Origin: an uncultured Methylocystaceae bacterium
GTDB lineage: Bacteria > Pseudomonadota > Alphaproteobacteria > Rhizobiales > Beijerinckiaceae
Direction of reading: 5' to 3'
Length of the DNA: 8,258 nt
Assembly: GCA_945956975.1 (NCBI GenBank)
Contig: CAMFKC010000078.1
Location: forward strand, 1-8,258
Shown: in pieces, positions 6,516-8,258 of the stretch
Layout: every line of letters starts with the position of its first letter
How positions within the stretch are numbered: the stretch's first letter is position 1
The notes under the pieces: generated by a model
What the model was told of the DNA's origin: nothing
The model's input: only the letters and a program-made list of their open reading frames with translations
Databases searched by the model: none
Made by a program: the position numbers and the translations under genes

Positions 6516-6694
6516 CTCAATCTCCGGGAGGGCGCAAGCGGCGGACGCCGTTGCCAAAAGCTTTGAACAGTATAAACACGAGCAATTGAGCGCGGAAGGA
6601 TCGCGGTCGCGTTCGATCAGCCGTGCGGAGCGGTCTCGATAGCCTACGTTCGCGCGATGGTCACGTCTGCGTCTTCCGGGAAGTCTGTTTGTCC
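6516..6694. promoter_or_regulatory. Divergent intergenic region between glmU and opgG
   Basis: These 179 bases contain an AT-rich core (about 6551-6590) in a GC-rich setting. On the minus strand TATACT (6574-6569) is a good -10 box for glmU and would start transcription near 6562, leaving a leader of about 46 bases. The -35 partner at 17 bases (TTCCGC, 6597-6592) is poor. On the plus strand TTGCCA (6551-6556) and TAAACA (6572-6577) are 15 bases apart, a weak pair pointing to opgG. Both are tentative. Confidence 0.4.
6521..6525 (-). promoter_or_regulatory. Ribosome binding site deciding the glmU start
   Basis: On the minus strand GGAGA is followed by five bases (TTGAG) and ATG at 6515-6513. 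It selects the start that gives the standard GlmU N-terminus and excludes an upstream extension of 89 residues. Confidence 0.75.
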
Positions 6695-8215
6695 ATGATC
6701 GTGCGTCGAGACGTGCTAAAAGGCGTGGCGAGCGGGGCAGGCGTCCTCCTGTCGTCCACCGGCTGGGCGCAGACGCAGGCACAGCCCGAACAACCCGCCC
6801 CGTTCCAGCAGAGCATGGTGCTGGATCTCGCGCGCAGCTTCGCCAAGACGCCGTTCAAGCCGGCGCCGACCGACCTGCCCGACGGGCTGAACGGGCTCAA
6901 TTTCGATCAATACGCCGGCCTGCGCTACCGGCGCGAGAAACTCATCTGGGCGGACGGCAAGGTCGGCTTCGTGATCGAGCCGCTTCATCGCGGGTTCATC
7001 TACAATTCCCATATGGTGATCCAGCTCGTCGAGAACGGGCTTTCGCGCCGGCTCGCCTACAATGCGGCGGATTTCGAGTTCGGGTCGGTCAAGCCGCCGC
7101 CGAACCTGCCGGACCTGGGTTTCTCCGGCTTTCGCGTGCTCGTTCCACGCGAGGGCCGTCTCGCGGAGGTCGCCATCTTCCAAGGCGCCAGCTTCTACAA
7201 GGCGCATGCGCCGGGCCAGGTGTATGGCGTGCAGGCGCGCGGCCTGTCGCTGAAGACGGCCGACCCGCGCGGCGAGGAATTTCCGCAATTCAAGGCCGTC
7301 TGGATCGAGAAGCCGACGCTGGCCAGCAATGCGCTGGTGGTGCACGCGCTGCTCGACTCCGAAAGCGTCGCCGGCGCGTACCGCTTCACGATCAGGCCGG
7401 GCGAGGCGATCATCATCGACAACGAGATGACGCTTGCCCCGCGCGCCAGCGTGGAGAATGTCGGGATCGCCTCGATGAGCGCGACCAGCATTTCCTCGCC
7501 GCTCGACCGCCGCCGCCCCGACGACGTGCGTCCGACGATCGCGGATGTGAACGGCCTCAGCATGAACACCGGCAAGGACGAGTGGATCTGGCGGCCCGTC
7601 ACCAATCGGCAGACGCTGCAGATTTCCTCATTCGTCGACGAAAAGCCCAAGGGCTTCGGCTTCCTGATGCGCAATCGCGACTTCGAGGCTTATGAAGACG
7701 ACGAAATGAAATGGGAGGTTCGACCGTCGCTGTGGATCGAACCGCTCAGCGAATTCGGGTCGGGCTTCGTCACGCTGACCGAAATTCCGGCCGATTCCGA
7801 CACGAACAGCAATTGCATCGCCTATTGGCGGCCCAAGGGGGGGCTCGCGGCGGGCGTTGAAACCTCCTGGGCCTATCGGCAGTTCTGGTGCTGGGACCCG
7901 CCAAGCCAGCCGCCGCTGCTGCGCGTGTCGGAATCCCGCGGCGGGCGGGGCGGCGGAAAACGGCGGCGCTTCATCGTCGCCTTTACCGGCGACGCGCTGG
8001 CCGATCCCAACGGGCTGCGCGACATCAAGCCGGCTCTCACGGCCGGCCCGGGCGCCATCGCCTCGGTCCGGACCTACGTGTATCGTGACCGCAAGACCTA
8101 TCGCGTCGTTTTCGAGCTCGATCCCGGCGCCGAGACCCAATCCGAGATCCGGCTGGTCCTCGAGACCGACGGCAAACCCGTGAGCGAGACCTGGCTCTAC
8201 AGATGGACGCCCTGA
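6695..8215 (+). CDS. opgG: Glucan biosynthesis protein, OpgG/OpgD (MdoG) family, Tat-exported
   Basis: The 506-residue product matches the OpgG/OpgD family (E. coli OpgG 511, OpgD 551), periplasmic proteins needed for osmoregulated periplasmic beta-1,2-glucans and now grouped as glycoside hydrolase family 186. Visible family segments are FDQYAGLRYR (70-79), the FVDEKPKGFGF block followed by RNRDFEAYEDDE (326-337), RPSLWIEP (343-350) and the terminal ETWLYRW. The acidic RDF-x-AYEDDE region probably lies at the active site, but I cannot name the catalytic residue without an alignment. The N-terminus has twin arginines (VRRDVLKG) before a hydrophobic stretch and an alanine-containing cleavage region (WAQTQA), pointing to Tat export. 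The ATG at 6695 is chosen because it places RR at 4-5. GGGAAG (6678-6683) lies 11 bases upstream, so an in-frame TTG at 6689 is also possible. A putative opgH start overlaps its end. Because of the Tat signal, opgD is an alternative name. Confidence 0.93.
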   Translation: MIVRRDVLKGVASGAGVLLSSTGWAQTQAQPEQPAPFQQSMVLDLARSFAKTPFKPAPTDLPDGLNGLNFDQYAGLRYRREKLIWADGKVGFVIEPLHRGFIYNSHMVIQLVENGLSRRLAYNAADFEFGSVKPPPNLPDLGFSGFRVLVPREGRLAEVAIFQGASFYKAHAPGQVYGVQARGLSLKTADPRGEEFPQFKAVWIEKPTLASNALVVHALLDSESVAGAYRFTIRPGEAIIIDNEMTLAPRASVENVGIASMSATSISSPLDRRRPDDVRPTIADVNGLSMNTGKDEWIWRPVTNRQTLQISSFVDEKPKGFGFLMRNRDFEAYEDDEMKWEVRPSLWIEPLSEFGSGFVTLTEIPADSDTNSNCIAYWRPKGGLAAGVETSWAYRQFWCWDPPSQPPLLRVSESRGGRGGGKRRRFIVAFTGDALADPNGLRDIKPALTAGPGAIASVRTYVYRDRKTYRVVFELDPGAETQSEIRLVLETDGKPVSETWLYRWTP

Positions 8216-8258
8216 TCGAAAGCCGCCCGGGCGCCGGTCGCGAAACCGCGCCGGCCAT
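8203..8258 (+). CDS. opgH: Putative start of opgH (glucan glucosyltransferase), cut by the window end
   Basis: An ATG at 8203 opens a frame running MDALIESRPGAGRETAPA to the window edge (18 complete codons). It overlaps the last 13 bases of opgG in the +1 frame. In many proteobacteria opgG is followed, often with overlap, by opgH, the membrane beta-1,2-glucosyltransferase that polymerises the glucan backbone from UDP-glucose. A short N-terminus beginning MDA and then rich in Pro/Ala fits what I remember of alphaproteobacterial OpgH. No strong Shine-Dalgarno is visible before the ATG, which suggests translation coupled to opgG. Eighteen residues cannot prove identity, so the call rests mainly on position. 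Confidence 0.5.
   Translation, partial: MDALIESRPGAGRETAPA

Noticed and set aside
6599..6618. GATCG/CGATC inverted repeat in the glmU-opgG region
   Set aside because: Five-base arms with a ten-base spacer are expected by chance in this composition, and nothing else supports a site.
6516..6782. N-terminal extension of glmU to an ATG at 6782
   Set aside because: It would add 89 residues with no family match and overlap the start of opgG. GGAGA before the ATG at 6515 gives the standard GlmU N-terminus.
49..8258. CRISPR arrays, tRNAs, insertion sequences, phage, toxin-antitoxin or defence genes
   Set aside because: Reading both strands showed no regular repeats, no transposase or integrase motifs and no tRNA-like element. 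The coding density is explained by the eight genes listed.

Overview
The window looks like one end of an assembly contig from a GC-rich alphaproteobacterium, probably of the Hyphomicrobiales (Rhizobiales). This is inferred from the style of the proteins, the tight packing, and an opgG gene with a putative opgH start beside a GlmU/GlmS pair. I did not place it by a search. The first 48 bases are not genomic. They match the Illumina Nextera i5 adapter (P5 tail, an 8-base index, the read-1 linker and the Tn5 mosaic end), so the organism's sequence starts at base 49.

Layout: (1) 49-537 (+) is the 3' part of a DsbA/FrnE-type thioredoxin-fold oxidoreductase, cut off before its active-site cysteines. 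(2) 534-1760 (-) is a multi-pass membrane glycosyltransferase of the DUF2029/GT87 type, whose stop codon overlaps that of the first gene in a shared TTAA. (3) 1904-2869 (+) is a patatin-like phospholipase, divergent from the GT87 gene, with a TGCA-containing element in its leader. (4) 2894-4720 (-) is glmS. (5) 4920-5165 (+) is a small secreted four-cysteine protein of unknown function. (6) 5169-6515 (-) is glmU. (7) 6695-8215 (+) is an OpgG-family glucan biosynthesis protein with a twin-arginine signal. (8) 8203 to the window end (+) is probably the first codons of opgH, overlapping the end of opgG.

GlmS makes glucosamine-6-phosphate. GlmU acetylates and uridylates glucosamine-1-phosphate to UDP-GlcNAc for peptidoglycan and lipid A. 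OpgG and OpgH make periplasmic beta-1,2-glucans, and the GT87 protein probably moves a sugar from a polyprenyl carrier outside the membrane. The window is therefore mostly envelope carbohydrate metabolism, with a lipase and a disulfide-related protein at one side. The genes alternate in strand with very short gaps at convergent ends (a 4-base overlap, 24 bases and 3 bases), and no strong intrinsic terminator is visible.

I see no CRISPR array, tRNA, rRNA, insertion sequence, phage gene or defence system, and no convincing new multi-gene system. The points most worth a second look are the adapter contamination, the unknown secreted gene lying antisense between glmU and glmS, and the TGCA element upstream of the patatin gene.
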